Below are positions 4,031 through 5,108 of a stretch of 5,108 bases of DNA, piece by piece. The notes under the pieces were generated by a model, which was given only the letters and a program-made list of their open reading frames with translations, was not told the DNA's origin and made no database searches. A program made the translations under genes and the position numbers. The stretch spans positions 1-5,108 of the forward strand of contig QLUB01000114.1 of NCBI GenBank assembly GCA_018725205.1. Reading direction: 5' to 3'. The DNA is from a candidate division NPL-UPA2 bacterium (GTDB taxonomy: Bacteria > Bacillota > UBA994). The first letter of the stretch is position 1; each line of letters opens with the position of its first letter.

Positions 4031-5108
4031 GTGAGCCAACAGGATTATCGCAGCGAGAAACTAGCTCGCTTAAAGTCACTCGGCATACAGGCATATCCGG
4101 AAAGGTATGCGGTGACACATGCCCTTAAGGCAGCACGAGCCTTGCCCGATGGCGCGGCAGACATCAGGTTAGCGGGCAGAATCGTAGCCATACGCAAAAT
4201 GGGTAAGCTTACCTTCGCACACCTCCAAGACATCGAAGGGCGCATGCAGATTGCCCTTAAGCAAGACCAGCTAGGCGAAGGCTATGCCTTGTTCCACGAA
4301 GTGGTCGACATCGGGGACTTTGTGGGTGTTTCCGGCGCCACTTTTACGACTAAGACCGGTGAAAAGACAGTGCAGGTTAGTGAGTGGACGCATCTTGGCA
4401 AAGCGCTGCGCGAGCTCCCGGAAAAATGGCATGGGCTTAAAGATGTCGAGCTCATCTATCGTCAGCGCTACCTTGACTTAATATCTAACGAAGGAAGCCG
4501 TCGCGTGTTCCTCATGCGCTCACGTCTGCTCTCTGAATTACGGCGCTTCTTTGAGTCGCACGGCTTCATCGAAGTCGAAACGCAAACCCTTACGAACAAA
4601 CCCTCCGGCGCACTAGCCTCGCCTTTTGTCACTCATCATAAGGCACTAGATATAGACTTGTACCTGCGCATTGCACCCGAGATGTACCTCAAGCGCTTGG
4701 TCGTTGGCGGGTTTACCCACGTATTTGAGGTGGCGCGCTGTTTCCGCAACGAAGGTATCAGCCCCACTCATCTGCAGGACTTCACCATGGTGGAGGGGTA
4801 TAGTGCCTACTTCAATTATCAAGACAATATGGAGCTTTTGCGCGAGCTGGTGATTCACTTGGTTCAAGCGCTGTTTGGCTCCACGCTGGTGCTTATTGGC
4901 GAGGAGGAGATTGACTTTGGCGCCGAGTGGCCGGTTGTCTCCTTCCGTGACTTAATCCTTAAGGACGCCAACGTAGATATTGACGCATATTCTACTGCCA
5001 AGGAACTGCTCGCGGCAGTGCGTGAGCAGGGTATCTACTTAGAGCATGAGGATTTAGCGAAGCTTGGCAAGGGCAACCTGATCGACTTGCTGTACAAGAA
5101 GATCAGCA
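4031..5108 (+). CDS. lysS: Lysyl-tRNA synthetase, class II (5' part, cut by window end)
   Basis: This enzyme charges tRNA-Lys with lysine using ATP in the cytoplasm. The frame runs from GTG 4031 to the window end without a stop; 359 of roughly 490-500 residues are present. The start has a weak SD (GGGGGAA, 4019-4025), five bases upstream, and the encoded start SQQDYRSEKLARLKSLGIQAYP is typical. The anticodon-binding OB-fold lies at about 46-130 (AGRIVAIRKMGKLTFAHLQD). The linker ELPEKWHGLKDVELIYRQRY leads into the class II catalytic core: motif 1 region about 155-180, THHKALDIDLYLRIAPEMYLKRL, and motif 2 FRNEG at 238-242. Expected lysine-binding positions are kept: E217 (in APEMYL), and E255 and Y257 (in FTMVEGY). 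Motif 3 lies beyond the window. The segment after motif 2 reads THLQDF, where common bacterial LysRS has RHNPEF. The gene has its own promoter after the exporter terminator. Confidence 0.95.
   Translation, partial: MSQQDYRSEKLARLKSLGIQAYPERYAVTHALKAARALPDGAADIRLAGRIVAIRKMGKLTFAHLQDIEGRMQIALKQDQLGEGYALFHEVVDIGDFVGVSGATFTTKTGEKTVQVSEWTHLGKALRELPEKWHGLKDVELIYRQRYLDLISNEGSRRVFLMRSRLLSELRRFFESHGFIEVETQTLTNKPSGALASPFVTHHKALDIDLYLRIAPEMYLKRLVVGGFTHVFEVARCFRNEGISPTHLQDFTMVEGYSAYFNYQDNMELLRELVIHLVQALFGSTLVLIGEEEIDFGAEWPVVSFRDLILKDANVDIDAYSTAKELLAAVREQGIYLEHEDLAKLGKGNLIDLLYKKIS

Noticed and set aside
4284..4853. Short open frames on both strands (4284-4481, 4646-4867, 4671-4853)
   Set aside because: All lie inside lysS, whose own frame from 4031 is open to the window end and matches LysRS throughout.
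1..5108. CRISPR arrays, tRNA or rRNA genes, insertion sequences or attachment sites
   Set aside because: No spaced direct repeats, cloverleaf, transposase or terminal inverted repeats were seen. Nearly the whole window is accounted for by the genes listed.

Overview
The window looks like chromosomal DNA of a Gram-positive bacterium with intermediate GC (a little over half by eye), most likely a Firmicute of the clostridial side. This placement rests on the BlaI/M56-peptidase pair, purine-rich Shine-Dalgarno (SD) sites and frequent GTG/TTG starts, and it is an inference. All recognisable genes lie on the plus strand.

Layout. Positions 1-233 hold the end of an unrecognised gene cut by the window edge. 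A promoter (255-283) followed at once by a palindromic operator (292-308) then opens a compact three-gene operon. It encodes a 91-residue single-pass membrane protein (325-600), a BlaI/MecI-family winged-helix repressor (608-1039) and an M56-family (BlaR1/MecR1-like) membrane zinc metallopeptidase (1039-1956). The peptidase ends without the penicillin-binding sensor domain of true BlaR1. After a 73-bp gap with a second operator of the same geometry (2005-2021) comes a two-gene ABC exporter: a MacB/FtsX-type permease (2039-3196) and its ATPase (3198-3875). A palindrome over the ATPase stop codon and a clear rho-independent terminator (3922-3951) close this block. A strong sigma-70-type promoter (3960-3989) then drives lysS, class II lysyl-tRNA synthetase, which starts at GTG 4031 and runs off the right edge.

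How it works together (inference). Both transcription units carry TACTAY-N5-GTAGTA exactly 8 bp after a candidate -10 box and 3 or 2 bp before the SD. The BlaI-type repressor probably represses its own operon and the exporter through these two sites. The M56 peptidase would relieve repression when an extracytoplasmic signal arrives. Since it lacks a penicillin sensor, the signal is probably not a beta-lactam bound in the classical way. The small membrane protein, with its YGCH motif outside the membrane, is a candidate sensor or sensor partner, and the exporter is the likely output. lysS is a separate housekeeping unit.

The most interesting object is this self-contained signal-peptidase-repressor-exporter regulon. 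The support is the matched operators and the gene order; the ligand and the transported substrate cannot be read from the sequence.
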